Below, one piece after another: positions 51,345-60,435 of a DNA stretch of 64,000 nt. The DNA is taken from assembly GCF_000565015.1 (NCBI RefSeq), contig NZ_JDFF01000004.1, forward strand, positions 1 to 64,000, written 5' to 3'. The notes beneath the pieces were generated by a model. It searched no databases. It was given only the letters and a program-made list of their open reading frames with translations, and was not told where the DNA came from. Position numbers and translations under genes: made by a program. Every line of letters starts with the position of its first letter. Positions within the stretch are counted from its first letter, which is position 1. Source of the DNA: Porphyromonas catoniae ATCC 51270. GTDB taxonomy: Bacteria > Bacteroidota > Bacteroidia > Bacteroidales > Porphyromonadaceae.

Positions 51345-52277
51345 ATGGAACGGCTCGAATATCTCCTACTCAGACTCCTGCTTGGTCTCCTAGCTCGCCT
51401 ACCATGGTGGGTCATCCATTGCCTATGTCGACTCTCCGCCTTCCTCCTAGAGCACGTCCTGCACTACCGCCGTAAGGTCATTCGGGAGAACCTTGCAAAC
51501 AGCTTCCCAGAGAAGAGCGAAGCAGAGCGCAGGAAGATCGAGCGAGACTTTTACCTCCAGTTTGCCTACAACTTCCTCTCTACCCCTAAGCTCCTTCGCC
51601 TCCCATCCCATGAGATCATGGAGCGGCACTTCCTCATACCCGACCTTACGCCCCTACGGCAGGTCTTCGAGGAGCATCCATGTGCCTTTGCCGCCCTAGG
51701 CCACTTAGGCAACTGGGAGCTATTCAGCACGGGTCAGCTCTACTTCGATCAGCTGGGAGTGACGATGGATCAAGTGTATCGCCCACTCAAGAGCAAGCTG
51801 ATGGATGAGTTCTTTGCTCGCCAGCGTCAAGCCTTCGGTGCTACACTCACGCCCAAGGCACAGGTCGCACGACGTTTGGTTGAGCATCTTAATGCGGCTG
51901 AGGGGAAGACCTTGATGGCAATGATTACCGACCAAGCACCGGGTATGGGGCATGTCCATTACTTCACCCTCTTCCTCAATCAAGCTACGGCTATCCTCGA
52001 TGGGGTCGAGAGACTTGCTCGCAAATATAATTTGCCCGTACTCTACTTCGATATAGAGCGTGTGAGTCCCGTGCGTTTCGTCGGACGCTTCCGTCTCATC
52101 ACAGATAGCCCTCGTGAGCTACCTCCCTTGGCGATCACAGAGCAATACACACGCCTCCTAGAGGAGACGATACGCCGTGATCCAGCCTCTTGGCTCTGGA
52201 GCCACCGACGCTGGAAGCGTCCTCTCTCCGATTACCCCGAGGCGACGCTTAGTGAGGCTTTACGGGATCAGGAATAA
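51345..52277 (+). CDS. Lipid A biosynthesis acyltransferase (LpxL/HtrB family)
   Basis: The 310-residue protein has an N-terminal hydrophobic anchor (LLLRLLLGLLARLPWWVIHCL), the acyltransferase catalytic motif HLGNWE (HX4E), and the WLWSHRRWK ending motif of the family. It adds secondary acyl chains to Kdo-lipid A or a lipid A precursor at the inner membrane. I chose ATG 51345 (MERLEYLLLR); a longer frame from 51258 overlaps the end of mtaB by 77 bp and gives an Arg-rich, unlikely N-terminus. It probably shares an operon with mtaB and the following glycosyltransferase. Confidence 0.9.
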   Translation: MERLEYLLLRLLLGLLARLPWWVIHCLCRLSAFLLEHVLHYRRKVIRENLANSFPEKSEAERRKIERDFYLQFAYNFLSTPKLLRLPSHEIMERHFLIPDLTPLRQVFEEHPCAFAALGHLGNWELFSTGQLYFDQLGVTMDQVYRPLKSKLMDEFFARQRQAFGATLTPKAQVARRLVEHLNAAEGKTLMAMITDQAPGMGHVHYFTLFLNQATAILDGVERLARKYNLPVLYFDIERVSPVRFVGRFRLITDSPRELPPLAITEQYTRLLEETIRRDPASWLWSHRRWKRPLSDYPEATLSEALRDQE

Positions 52278-52300
52278 GACACACATACATCCACATCACT

Positions 52301-53338
52301 ATGCATCACGAGCCACAACAGCAGGTCGCTGTCCTCGTCCTCAACTGGAATGGTAGAGCCCTCCTAGAGCAGTTCCTACCCTCCTGGGTCGAACATACCC
52401 GAGGGATTGCCGAACTGATTATCGTGGATAACGGCTCGACAGACGACAGCCTTCCCTTCCTCCACCAGTACTACCCCGAGGTACGGGTATTGAGCTTCGA
52501 CACCAACTATGGTTTTGCCGAAGGGTACAATCGTGCCATCCGTGAGCTGGACTACCCAATCGTTGTCCTGCTTAATAGCGATGCAGGCCTCTCCTCAGGT
52601 TGGCTAGATGAACCGCTACGACTCCTCACGGAGCATCCCGACGTAGCAGCTATTCAGCCTACGATACGTGCCTATCATGAGCCTCAGCGGTACGAATATG
52701 CAGGTGCAGCAGGTGGCTATATTGATGCTCTGGGCTATCCCTTCTGTCGAGGGCGAATGCTCGATACGGTGGAGCTGGACGAAGGGCAGTACAACACTCC
52801 AGTGGAGATCTTCTGGGCATCGGGGGCATGCCTCATTGTGCGTCGGAGCGTATATCTAGAGGTCGGAGGGTTAGACCCCCATTTCTTCGCTCACCAAGAG
52901 GAGATAGACCTCTGCTGGCGCATGAATGCAAGGGGGCATAAGGTAATGCACGCACCGTCCTCTCTCGTCTACCACGTGGGCGGCGGTAGCCTCTCGATGG
53001 AGAGCCCAAGGAAGGTCTATCTGAACTTCCGCAACAACCTCTTGATGCTCTACAAAAACCTGCCCTCGAGGAAGCTCTACCTTGTGCTTCTCATGCGTAT
53101 CTTCCTCGATTCCCTTGCCTCGCTCCTCTACCTCGTGAAGCTCCGCCCCCGACATGCGCTATCGGTCATCGAGGCTTGGCGTTCGTTCCTGATCGTCCGT
53201 GGGCAGTACGAGGCTGTACGTAGGGAGAACATACGTCTCACCTCCACCCCTCCATCACCTGACATCCTCAAGCCGTACAGCCTCCTCTGGCACTACTATG
53301 TACGCCGTGAGCGCACCTATAATGCTCTGCCGAGGTAG
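52301..53338 (+). CDS. Family 2 glycosyltransferase
   Basis: The 345-residue GT-A fold protein begins VAVLVLNWNGRALLEQFL. It has the nucleotide-sugar motif IIVDNGSTDDS, the acidic metal motif LLNSDAG (DxD-like), and the acceptor-side FFAHQEEIDLCWRMNARG. It resembles rhamnosyltransferase-like enzymes of polysaccharide or LPS assembly. A hydrophobic stretch near the C-terminus (LYLVLLMRIFLDSLASLLYL) suggests membrane association. It lies 23 bp after the lipid A acyltransferase, consistent with surface glycolipid synthesis; donor and acceptor are unknown. Confidence 0.9.
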   Translation: MHHEPQQQVAVLVLNWNGRALLEQFLPSWVEHTRGIAELIIVDNGSTDDSLPFLHQYYPEVRVLSFDTNYGFAEGYNRAIRELDYPIVVLLNSDAGLSSGWLDEPLRLLTEHPDVAAIQPTIRAYHEPQRYEYAGAAGGYIDALGYPFCRGRMLDTVELDEGQYNTPVEIFWASGACLIVRRSVYLEVGGLDPHFFAHQEEIDLCWRMNARGHKVMHAPSSLVYHVGGGSLSMESPRKVYLNFRNNLLMLYKNLPSRKLYLVLLMRIFLDSLASLLYLVKLRPRHALSVIEAWRSFLIVRGQYEAVRRENIRLTSTPPSPDILKPYSLLWHYYVRRERTYNALPR

Positions 53339-53384
53339 TGCAGGGTGCGGTTAGATTCACTCCCCTTGATCACGTAGCTAGAGA

Positions 53385-53467
53385 CCCTTGCAAGGATTTA
53401 TAAACAAGTCCTTGCAAGGGTCTCGCTTATACCCCATGCAAGGGTCTCGAGCGAAGCCTAGCATGGG
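53385..53467. repeat. Family B palindrome array, copy 4 (4 units)
   Basis: Units CCCTTGCAAGGA, TCCTTGCAAGGG, CCCATGCAAGGG and CCTAGCATGGG are centred at 53390, 53414, 53438 and 53461 (steps of 24, 24 and 23 bp). It lies between the glycosyltransferase and the rarA promoter. Confidence 0.85.
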
Positions 53468-53602
53468 TTTGTGAGACGACACAACAAGGAAGGAGGCTCT
53501 GCAAATTCATGTACTGAAGACTTACTCCTCGTAGGAGGAGCAAGGACACCACCCGAGACATCCTCCGTGAGCCTTTCCGCTAGTTGTGTTGTTTCCTTTT
53601 TG

Positions 53603-53610
53603 TAGCTTTG
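53603..53610 (+). promoter_or_regulatory. -7 box of rarA
   Basis: TAGCTTTG lies 42 bp upstream of the rarA ATG. Confidence 0.55.
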
Positions 53611-53652
53611 AAGGTTGCCCCTGAAGGGCTCCCAAACTAGTGCTGAGTAGAT

Positions 53653-54948
53653 ATGATGACGACCCTAAAACCCCTAGCCGAGCGCATGCGTCCTGAGACG
53701 CTGGAGCATTACTACGGACAATCGCACCTCGTAGGCCCCGATGGCATCCTAAGGAAGATGATTGAGGCTCGGCGTCTGCCCTCATTAATCCTCTGGGGGC
53801 CTCCGGGTGTAGGGAAGACCACCCTATCTGAAATCATCGCTCGGAGCTTGGGTGCGAACTTCTATTCGCTAAGTGCCGTACACTCCGGCGTCAAAGACGT
53901 ACGAGAGGCTCTGGAGCAAATCGCCAAGGATGGGGGCGGGATATTTAGCTCAGACATTCGCCCGATCCTATTCATAGATGAAATTCATAGGTTTAGCAAG
54001 AGTCAGCAGGACTCTCTCCTAGGGGCTGTCGAGCAAGGGGTTGTAACGCTTATCGGGGCAACCACTGAGAACCCTAGCTTCGAGGTCATTCGTCCTCTGC
54101 TCTCCCGATGCCAGGTGTACACGCTGAGTCCCCTAAGCAAGGAGGAGATGCTCGCCCTATTACACCACGCCCTGACGAGCGATGAGATGCTGAGTAAGCG
54201 ACACATAGAGCTGACCGAAACCGATGCCCTCATGCAGCTCTCGGGAGGGGATGCACGCCGTGCGCTCAACATCCTAGAGCTCGTCACGCTCTCCACCACC
54301 GCAGATCCCCTCTCCATCACCAATAGCCTCGTCTCCGAGCATGTACAGGCTAATCCGATTGCCTTCGACAAGGGTGGCGAACTACACTACGATATTGCCT
54401 CCGCCCTCATCAAAAGCATACGTGGGAGCGACCCTGACGCAGCTATCTACTGGTTAGCACGTCTCATCGAAGGGGGAGAGGATCCCTCATTCATCGCACG
54501 CAGGTTGATGATTTCTGCTGCCGAGGATATAGGCCTTGCTAACCCCAACGCCCTACTGCTGGCGAACGCATGTGCCATGACCCTCGACCGAATAGGTTGG
54601 CCCGAAGGAAGGATACCCCTTGCAGAGACTGTAATCTACTTGGCATGTAGTGAGAAGAGCAACTCTGCCTACAACGCCATCAACAACGCTCTCACACGTG
54701 TCCGTGCCACAGGTAATCTCCCCGTCCCGCTACACCTACGTAACGCTCCGACCGAACTCATGAGCGATCTGGGTTACGGAGCAGGATACCTCTATGCGCA
54801 TGACTACCCTGGGCATTTCGTCCAGCAGCAATACCTCCCCGACGCAATCGTAGGGGAGCGTTTCTGGCAAAGTGATGAAGCCAATGCCTCCGAAGTTCAG
54901 ATGATGAACCGCTGGCGTCTTCGCTGGGGTCAGAAGTCCGAGGAGTAG
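53653..54948 (+). CDS. rarA: Replication-associated recombination protein RarA (MgsA/WRNIP1 family)
   Basis: This AAA+ ATPase (431 aa) is related to the clamp loader and acts at stalled replication forks. Seen are YYGQSHLVGPDGILR, Walker A LWGPPGVGKTTLSE, Walker B ILFIDEIHRFSKSQQD, sensor 1 ATTENPSFEV with LLSRCQVYTLSPL, and the C-terminal tetramerisation region (DIASALIKSIRGSDPDAAIY, EDIGLANPNALLLANAC). The length is typical. It has its own promoter. Confidence 0.94.
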   Translation: MMTTLKPLAERMRPETLEHYYGQSHLVGPDGILRKMIEARRLPSLILWGPPGVGKTTLSEIIARSLGANFYSLSAVHSGVKDVREALEQIAKDGGGIFSSDIRPILFIDEIHRFSKSQQDSLLGAVEQGVVTLIGATTENPSFEVIRPLLSRCQVYTLSPLSKEEMLALLHHALTSDEMLSKRHIELTETDALMQLSGGDARRALNILELVTLSTTADPLSITNSLVSEHVQANPIAFDKGGELHYDIASALIKSIRGSDPDAAIYWLARLIEGGEDPSFIARRLMISAAEDIGLANPNALLLANACAMTLDRIGWPEGRIPLAETVIYLACSEKSNSAYNAINNALTRVRATGNLPVPLHLRNAPTELMSDLGYGAGYLYAHDYPGHFVQQQYLPDAIVGERFWQSDEANASEVQMMNRWRLRWGQKSEE

Positions 54949-54952
54949 TCCC

Positions 54953-54990
54953 CTCCTCTCCGATGCCCCATATCTCCTCCTCTCCGATGC
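54953..54990. repeat. Short direct repeat at 24-bp pitch
   Basis: CTCCTCTCCGATGC occurs at 54953-54966 and 54977-54990, exactly 24 bp apart, just after the rarA stop. A reversed GCATC follows at 55002-55006. It may be a remnant of a further array of the fixed-pitch type. Confidence 0.5.
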
Positions 54991-55070
54991 TTCATACGCT
55001 CGCATCATAATGCTTTATACCCTGCCATTATAGTGTATTATCCCATTTCCCCTTTAGTATAAGCTCAATC

Positions 55071-57278
55071 ATGACGAAGCAAACCTATCCGCTCCTTGGA
55101 CTACATTGTGCAGCCTGTGCCTCACATGCTACTAAGGCTCTGGAGGACGTCCCAGGGGTGGTCTCCGCAAGTGTTAATCTCTCCTCTGCTACAGCCTTTG
55201 TAGTATATGACGAGACAGTGTGTCACCCCGAGGCTCTTCGATCAGCCGTGGCTAGCATGGGCTATGAGCTACGCATCGACGAGGTAAGCCCTGAGACCAT
55301 CGAGGCCATACGCCTTAGAGAGGAGCGACGACAGCTGTACAAGGCCATCGTCGCTACCGTCCTTTCCCTTGTCGTCATGGTGCTTATGATGGCTCACCCC
55401 ATTACCCTAGCCAAGGCGGTCATCTCTGCCCTACTCACCCTCGTTGTCCTCGTCTGGGCAGGTTCGGGCTTCTATGCACGAGGGTGGAAGCAACTAAAGA
55501 GTAAAGCTGCCGGGATGGACCTCCTCGTAGCTCTCAGCACGGGGACTGCCATACTCTACAGCCTGACCCACCTCATGGAGTACCTCCTCTCGGGTAGCAT
55601 GCATCACCTGCACCACCTATATTTCGAAGCAGCAGCGATGACTATTGCCTTTGTCCTCCTAGGCAAGGTCATCGAAGCACGAGCCCAGCGTAGGACAACC
55701 ACGGCACTGCGCCATCTGATGGGTAGCCAACCTAAGCAGGTCATCCAGGTACTCCCTACAGGCGAAGTAACACTACCCATAGAGGAGGTGGAGCCAGGGA
55801 TGATCTTGCGTGCCCAGCCCGGAGCGTTATTCGCCGTCGACGGAGAGGTCGTATCAGGCGAATCCTATGCCAATGAGCAACTCATCAGCGGTGAGCCTAT
55901 CCCCGTCCCCAAGACCCAAGGCACTCCTATCTATGCAGGCACGATGAACGGCAACGGGAGCCTGACATACCGAGCCACCGAAGTGGGTCGAGCCACGGTC
56001 ATGGCACGCATCATACGTCTCGTGCAAGAGGCACAGTCTAGCCGTGCACCTATCCAAAAGCTCGTTGATCGCATTGCCCGCATCTTCGTCCCCGTCATTG
56101 TCTTCATCGCTCTCATCACTTGGGTATTATGGCTCGTCCTCCTTCCCCATGGAGGGCTGGAGCAAGGGCTCATAGCGGCTGTCACGGTACTGATTATTGC
56201 CTGTCCGTGCGCTCTGGGTCTCGCTACGCCGACAGCGATCATGGTGGGCATCGGGCGAGGAGCAAGTGAGGGTATCCTCATACGCAACGCAGAGAGTCTC
56301 GAGGCTGCACGGCACATCGACACCATAGTCCTTGATAAGACGGGGACGATTACCGAAGGTAGACCCGAGGTAAAGACCATTCACTGGCTATCGGGCAGCA
56401 GCAAAGCAGACCACCTACGCCTCTCTCGCGTGGAGCAGCTCTCAGGACATCCTCTGGCTTCGGCCATTGTCCAAGCACTCAACATTCCCTTTAACCCCCT
56501 TCAGGTCATGGAGTTCAGTGAGGTGGCAGGCAAGGGCTTACAAGGGAAGATTGGGGAGAAAGTCTATCGTGTCGGAAGCACAAAGTTCATCATGGACTCG
56601 GGCGTTACCCTCGGCGAGGAAGCAAGGAAGGCCTTAGAGGAAGGTGAAGCCAAGGGTGCTACATGTAGCCTCTACGCCAGTGAAGAGGAGGTCCTTGCCG
56701 TCATCATGATCTCCGACACCATTCGTCCTAGCGCACGAGAGGCCATCAATCATCTACGCCAGCGAGGGATCAACATCATCATGCTCACGGGGGATGGGGA
56801 GCGAGCTGCCCAAGCCATCGCCCAAGAAGTCGGAGGTATCCAATACATCGCAGGTGTACTGCCCGAGGGAAAGGCGGAGCATATCCGTAGCCTCCAGGCA
56901 CAAGGGGCTAGGGTGGCCATGGTCGGTGACGGTATTAACGATGCCGCAGCACTTGCCCTTGCAGACGTCAGCATCGCCATGGGGCAAGGCAGTGACCTCG
57001 CTATGGAGACTGCGATGGTGACAATCCGCACCTCGAACCTCCTCGCCATAGACCGCCTGCTTAGCCTATCCCATAGGACGCTAAGGGTCATCCATCAAAA
57101 TCTCTTCTGGGCGTGTATTTACAACCTCATTGCCATCCCCATAGCTGCTGGCATCCTCTATCCTATCTCGGGCTACCTGATGAACCCTATGCTCGCTGGC
57201 GGACTGATGATGCTCAGTAGCCTAAGTGTCGTAACAAATAGCGTCGTAAGCTGGGGTAGAAGGGAGGACAAGTCCTAG
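55071..57278 (+). CDS. copA: Copper-exporting P1B-type ATPase
   Basis: The 735-residue pump has one N-terminal heavy-metal-associated domain (GLHCAACASHATKALE; metal cysteines C13 and C16) and eight expected membrane helices. The intramembrane CPC motif (IACPCALGLATPTA, near residue 378), the phosphorylation motif DKTGTITEG (near 421), HPLAS-type SGHPLASAI in the nucleotide domain and VGDGINDAAAL complete it. CPC plus the C-terminal MxxSS pattern (MMLSSLSVVTNS) points to Cu(I) export. No copper regulator or chaperone gene is adjacent. Confidence 0.93.
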   Translation: MTKQTYPLLGLHCAACASHATKALEDVPGVVSASVNLSSATAFVVYDETVCHPEALRSAVASMGYELRIDEVSPETIEAIRLREERRQLYKAIVATVLSLVVMVLMMAHPITLAKAVISALLTLVVLVWAGSGFYARGWKQLKSKAAGMDLLVALSTGTAILYSLTHLMEYLLSGSMHHLHHLYFEAAAMTIAFVLLGKVIEARAQRRTTTALRHLMGSQPKQVIQVLPTGEVTLPIEEVEPGMILRAQPGALFAVDGEVVSGESYANEQLISGEPIPVPKTQGTPIYAGTMNGNGSLTYRATEVGRATVMARIIRLVQEAQSSRAPIQKLVDRIARIFVPVIVFIALITWVLWLVLLPHGGLEQGLIAAVTVLIIACPCALGLATPTAIMVGIGRGASEGILIRNAESLEAARHIDTIVLDKTGTITEGRPEVKTIHWLSGSSKADHLRLSRVEQLSGHPLASAIVQALNIPFNPLQVMEFSEVAGKGLQGKIGEKVYRVGSTKFIMDSGVTLGEEARKALEEGEAKGATCSLYASEEEVLAVIMISDTIRPSAREAINHLRQRGINIIMLTGDGERAAQAIAQEVGGIQYIAGVLPEGKAEHIRSLQAQGARVAMVGDGINDAAALALADVSIAMGQGSDLAMETAMVTIRTSNLLAIDRLLSLSHRTLRVIHQNLFWACIYNLIAIPIAAGILYPISGYLMNPMLAGGLMMLSSLSVVTNSVVSWGRREDKS

Positions 57279-57341
57279 GTCATCTGTACCAACTAGGTCT
57301 CATAGGTTCATTACCAGACCTGTGAAACCCAGCAAAAGAAA

Positions 57342-57424
57342 CCCTAGCAAGGGTCTATAAAGACACCCTTGCTAGGGTTTAATAGTTACCCCATGCTAGG
57401 ATCTCGGCGAGACCCTAGCATGGG
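57342..57424. repeat. Family B palindrome array, copy 5 (4 units)
   Basis: Units CCCTAGCAAGGG, CCCTTGCTAGGG, CCATGCTAGG and CCCTAGCATGGG are centred at 57347, 57371, 57395 and 57418 (steps of 24, 24 and 23 bp). It lies between the convergent genes copA and the GH20 gene and may act as a terminator for both. Confidence 0.87.
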
Positions 57425-57503
57425 GTAACTTCTTAGGGCATGAGACCTAGTAGCCCAAGCAAACCTAGCCGCTAGGTCTCAGACGTCCTAGCACTTTCCT
57501 TCT

Positions 57504-59753
57504 CTACCAGACTACGATTTCGTCCGTGAAGATAAAGTGCCCCGCCGAGCGAGCATTAGCAGCCTTCAGGCGAATGTACCGTGCACGCTCCTTCATCGGG
57601 AAGGAGAACGTCTCAAAGACGGGCTTGTACTCCTCCTCACTGGTGCGTGTCACTTGTTTACCGACACTGCGGAAGGTTTCCCCATCTTCGCTAAGTAGCA
57701 CCTCCACATCGCCCGGCATATAGACCCACTGCATACGCTCCTGCATGAAGCGAGCAAAGACATGCTTTAGTTCGGTGACTTCCCCTAGGTCGATTGTGAC
57801 ATCGAGGGGCGTAGTGTAGCCCTGCCACTTCCCATCTAGATAGGTCGGAGTACCTCGTAGACCGTCGACGAGAGCCTGAGTACCTCCTGCGGGATACTTC
57901 TCATTCCATGTGTGTCCATTATAGGTAACCTTCTTGCCAATCGCCTTATGGTAGTCCGTGCGGTACCTTACAGAGGGTAGATCTAAAGGCTTAGCTCCAT
58001 CGAAGAGCCGAGCCACGAGCAGGATCGAGTCCGCAGAGACGATGGGTTTGCCCAAATAGAGCTGAGAGGTAGCCGTCGGCTCTGTACCATCGGTCGTATA
58101 GCGAATCTCCGAGGGCTGTCGCTCCGAGGACAGATGGATCGAGACCTCACGCCTTGTACTGTCGAGCTGCATATCCACGGCGATACGGCGTAGAGGATAG
58201 ACGTTGATACCACGCTCTTGGAGTCGTGGGACATGGTAGTTTACCCTTGCAAGGAAATCTGAGTAGCTGCGTGTGGCCTGTGGTGACCAAACTACCTCGG
58301 ATAAGGCAAGTAGGCGTGGGAAGAGCATGTACTCAGCGTGCCGTGCATCGAGGACGTACTCCGTCCATAGGTTCGCTTGAGCACCCAAGATATGCTTATG
58401 CTCCTCGGGGGTAAGGGCTGTGGGCTCGGGGTTATAGGAGTAGACCTTCTCAAGGGTAGTAAAGCCTCCGTTGGCACGTGGCTCACCTTCGCTCTCCCGT
58501 TGGTAGAAGTCTAGGTAGACATGGCTACCAGGGGTCATGATGACATCGTGCCCTGCCCTTGCAGCGGTAATGCCCCCTTCCTCTCCACGCCAACTCATGA
58601 CGGTCGCCTCTGGTGCCAACCCACCCATCAGAATCTCATCCCACCCAAGGAGCTTACGCCCCTTACTCAGCAGGTAACGCTCGATGCGCTTGATCATATA
58701 GCTCTGGAGCTCATGGTTGTCCTTGAGACCTTCCTCCTTCATACGTCTCTGGCAATCCGTGCATGAGCCCCAATGGTTCATGGCGGCCTCATCGCCCCCG
58801 ATATGAATATACTTCGAGGGGAAGAGCTGTATTACTTCGCTGAGGATATCCTCAAAGAAACGGAAGGTAGACTCCTTACCAATGCACACATCCGAGGCAT
58901 CAAAGGTCCACTTCCCCTTACAGCTTAGCTCTGGGTAGGCGAAGAATAACTCATTGCTGTGCCCAGGCAACTCAATCTCGGGGATAACAGTGATACCCAG
59001 CTTCGTGGCGTGGCTAATGACTCTGCGGATCTCATCCTTGGTATAATAGCCACCATAGGCACCCGGGGTCTGCTCGTCGACGAACTTGCGGTCTTTCTGC
59101 CAGAAGGTATCCCAGTCCTTCTCCATACGGTAGGCAGCTTTCTTCGTCAGTAATGGGTACTTCTCACTCGGGAAGCGCCACCCTCCGCCATCGACCAAAT
59201 GCCAATGGAAGCGGTTGAGCTTATAACGAGCCATCTCATCGAGGAGCCTTAGGATCATCTCCGAAGGCATGAAATGTCGTGAGACATCGAGCATCACACC
59301 TCGATAAGCAAAGCGTGCTGAGTCGGTGATCGTCATGTAGGGGAGCTTCGTGCCATACTGCTCTAGGAGCTGAAGGAGCGTCTGTGTCCCTTGGCGCAGG
59401 CCATCCTTAGAGCCCCCGATGAGCGACACACCACGCTCCCCGATCGAGAGACGATAAGCCTCTCGACCACGAAGTTTAGGATCGATCGAGCAAGCAATAC
59501 GGCCCCTACTGCGACGCATGCTCGGTGCAGCATTGATGGAGAGCCTCTTGAGTCCCTCTGTGAGGAGTGGGGGCGTATCAACACCCAGACGTAAAGGGCT
59601 AGGCAAGCAATACACCCCAGTGCCACGCTGGACAGATACAGGCCGAGGGATGAGCTGTAGGCTATCCGAGCAGGCTCGAAGCTGGGAAGGGGTTACCCAC
59701 ACACCTAGACAGATCAGGAGGGCGAAGCACCATGATGAGCGAAGGAAATTCAT
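57504..59753 (-). CDS. Secreted beta-N-acetylhexosaminidase (GH20)
   Basis: The 749-residue protein has a signal peptide (SSWCFALLICLGVWVTPSQ), a GH20b-type N-terminal domain (LIPRPVSVQRGTGVY) and a GH20 catalytic barrel (RGVMLDVSRHFMP, then YKLNRFHWHLVDG). The catalytic Asp-Glu pair is in YIHIGGDEAAMNHWG. A chitobiase-type C-terminal beta domain (IRYTTDGTEPT) and a final F5/8-like region (VTIDLGEVTELKHVF) follow. It removes terminal GlcNAc/GalNAc from host glycans or glycoproteins. I chose ATG 59753 because the promoter (59786-59793) overlaps the longer start at 59786. Confidence 0.92.
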   Translation of the reverse strand: MNFLRSSWCFALLICLGVWVTPSQLRACSDSLQLIPRPVSVQRGTGVYCLPSPLRLGVDTPPLLTEGLKRLSINAAPSMRRSRGRIACSIDPKLRGREAYRLSIGERGVSLIGGSKDGLRQGTQTLLQLLEQYGTKLPYMTITDSARFAYRGVMLDVSRHFMPSEMILRLLDEMARYKLNRFHWHLVDGGGWRFPSEKYPLLTKKAAYRMEKDWDTFWQKDRKFVDEQTPGAYGGYYTKDEIRRVISHATKLGITVIPEIELPGHSNELFFAYPELSCKGKWTFDASDVCIGKESTFRFFEDILSEVIQLFPSKYIHIGGDEAAMNHWGSCTDCQRRMKEEGLKDNHELQSYMIKRIERYLLSKGRKLLGWDEILMGGLAPEATVMSWRGEEGGITAARAGHDVIMTPGSHVYLDFYQRESEGEPRANGGFTTLEKVYSYNPEPTALTPEEHKHILGAQANLWTEYVLDARHAEYMLFPRLLALSEVVWSPQATRSYSDFLARVNYHVPRLQERGINVYPLRRIAVDMQLDSTRREVSIHLSSERQPSEIRYTTDGTEPTATSQLYLGKPIVSADSILLVARLFDGAKPLDLPSVRYRTDYHKAIGKKVTYNGHTWNEKYPAGGTQALVDGLRGTPTYLDGKWQGYTTPLDVTIDLGEVTELKHVFARFMQERMQWVYMPGDVEVLLSEDGETFRSVGKQVTRTSEEEYKPVFETFSFPMKERARYIRLKAANARSAGHFIFTDEIVVW

Positions 59754-59785
59754 AAGACCAATCGTACTAACTGAATGAATGAACA

Positions 59786-59793
59786 CAAAGATA
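59786..59793 (-). promoter_or_regulatory. -7 box of the GH20 gene; decides the start codon
   Basis: TATCTTTG on the minus strand lies 32 bp upstream of ATG 59753. The gene may also be read from the riboswitch promoter upstream. Confidence 0.65.
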
Positions 59794-59841
59794 ACCCACC
59801 AAAGGGTAAGAAGCGAATAAGCCCCGAGTAAAGAGACCTGA

Positions 59842-60012
59842 CTATGCTGGTTTTCCCCAACACCATCCGGACTTTACCCGAGGCATATCCACTAAATTAC
59901 TACGGCAAGCCGAAGACCCTCTTGATTTAAAAGAGTGGGCAACTCTTTGGGGAATGAATTCCAAGCATAGAGTGCTATACTTGTAGCTTTCCTCGAAGCA
60001 TTTGATAAGCAT
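59842..60012 (-). CDS. Candidate 56-aa small protein directly behind the cobalamin riboswitch
   Basis: An uninterrupted 57-codon frame runs on the minus strand from ATG 60012 to TAG 59842. The ATG begins two bases after the GACCTGC that ends the riboswitch aptamer, so ligand binding could control translation directly. The peptide has cysteines at positions 5, 17, 36 and 48 and ends GWCWGKPA. It contains ten serines and many Arg/Lys, with no signal peptide or membrane helix. I recognise no family. A frame of this length can occur by chance, and the region also holds small hairpins (AAGAGT/ACTCTT, GGAAT/ATTCC), so an RNA function is the main alternative. Confidence 0.4.
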   Translation of the reverse strand: MLIKCFEESYKYSTLCLEFIPQRVAHSFKSRGSSACRSNLVDMPRVKSGWCWGKPA

Positions 60013-60200
60013 TGCAGGTCTTCTGACTTGTACACCTTGTCTACCGACGCATCACCTTCCCAAGGACACAGAACCCTCAGTGGTGGTGGGTTACCCCAGC
60101 ATATCGTGGTAGCTGTATGATGTACTCACAGCAGCGGGACTGTCCGAGACTCACACTCGATTCCCTTTTAAGCTCACCCCCACGCACACAGATCTATGTG
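60013..60200 (-). ncRNA. Cobalamin (B12) riboswitch
   Basis: Reading the minus strand, the conserved parts appear in order: AAAAGGGAAT, GTGAGTCTCGGACAGTCCCGC-type core (seen as GTGAGTCTC, ACAGTCCCGCTGCTGTGAG), CCACTGAGGGTTC, CTTGGGAAGG, GATGCGTCGG and AAGTCAGAAGACCTGC. This is a full cobalamin aptamer with the B12-box region. A TACCTTTG promoter lies just upstream (60226-60233). The 3' end runs straight into the ATG of a 56-codon ORF. No B12 uptake or synthesis gene follows; the next known gene is the GH20 hexosaminidase. The ends are approximate. Confidence 0.92.
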
Positions 60201-60225
60201 AGAGCAAGACACAACGCTTTGGGGG

Positions 60226-60233
60226 CAAAGGTA
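60226..60233 (-). promoter_or_regulatory. -7 box of the riboswitch transcript
   Basis: TACCTTTG on the minus strand, about 25 bp upstream of the aptamer. Confidence 0.65.
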
Positions 60234-60435
60234 GTAAAATAGTCGAGAATGTACACCTCTTATCCGATGATGGGGGAGCATATTCCTTCGCTCGTTTCTC
60301 TCCCCGTACCCATCGATCGACATGTGGTGTAATGGGAATAAAGTGTACACCTAAAGTCAAAAAACGACCCTAAAAGGAGTACAAAAACAAACTATAATCC
60401 AGCAACTTATAAACCCCACCCAAACACACCCCAAT

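Noticed and set aside
59850-59890. Part of an FMN riboswitch (minus-strand GGGTAAAGTCCGGATGG)
   Set aside because: The stretch resembles the 3' conserved strand of FMN riboswitches, but the 5' conserved strand is absent and no riboflavin gene follows; probably coincidence or coding sequence.
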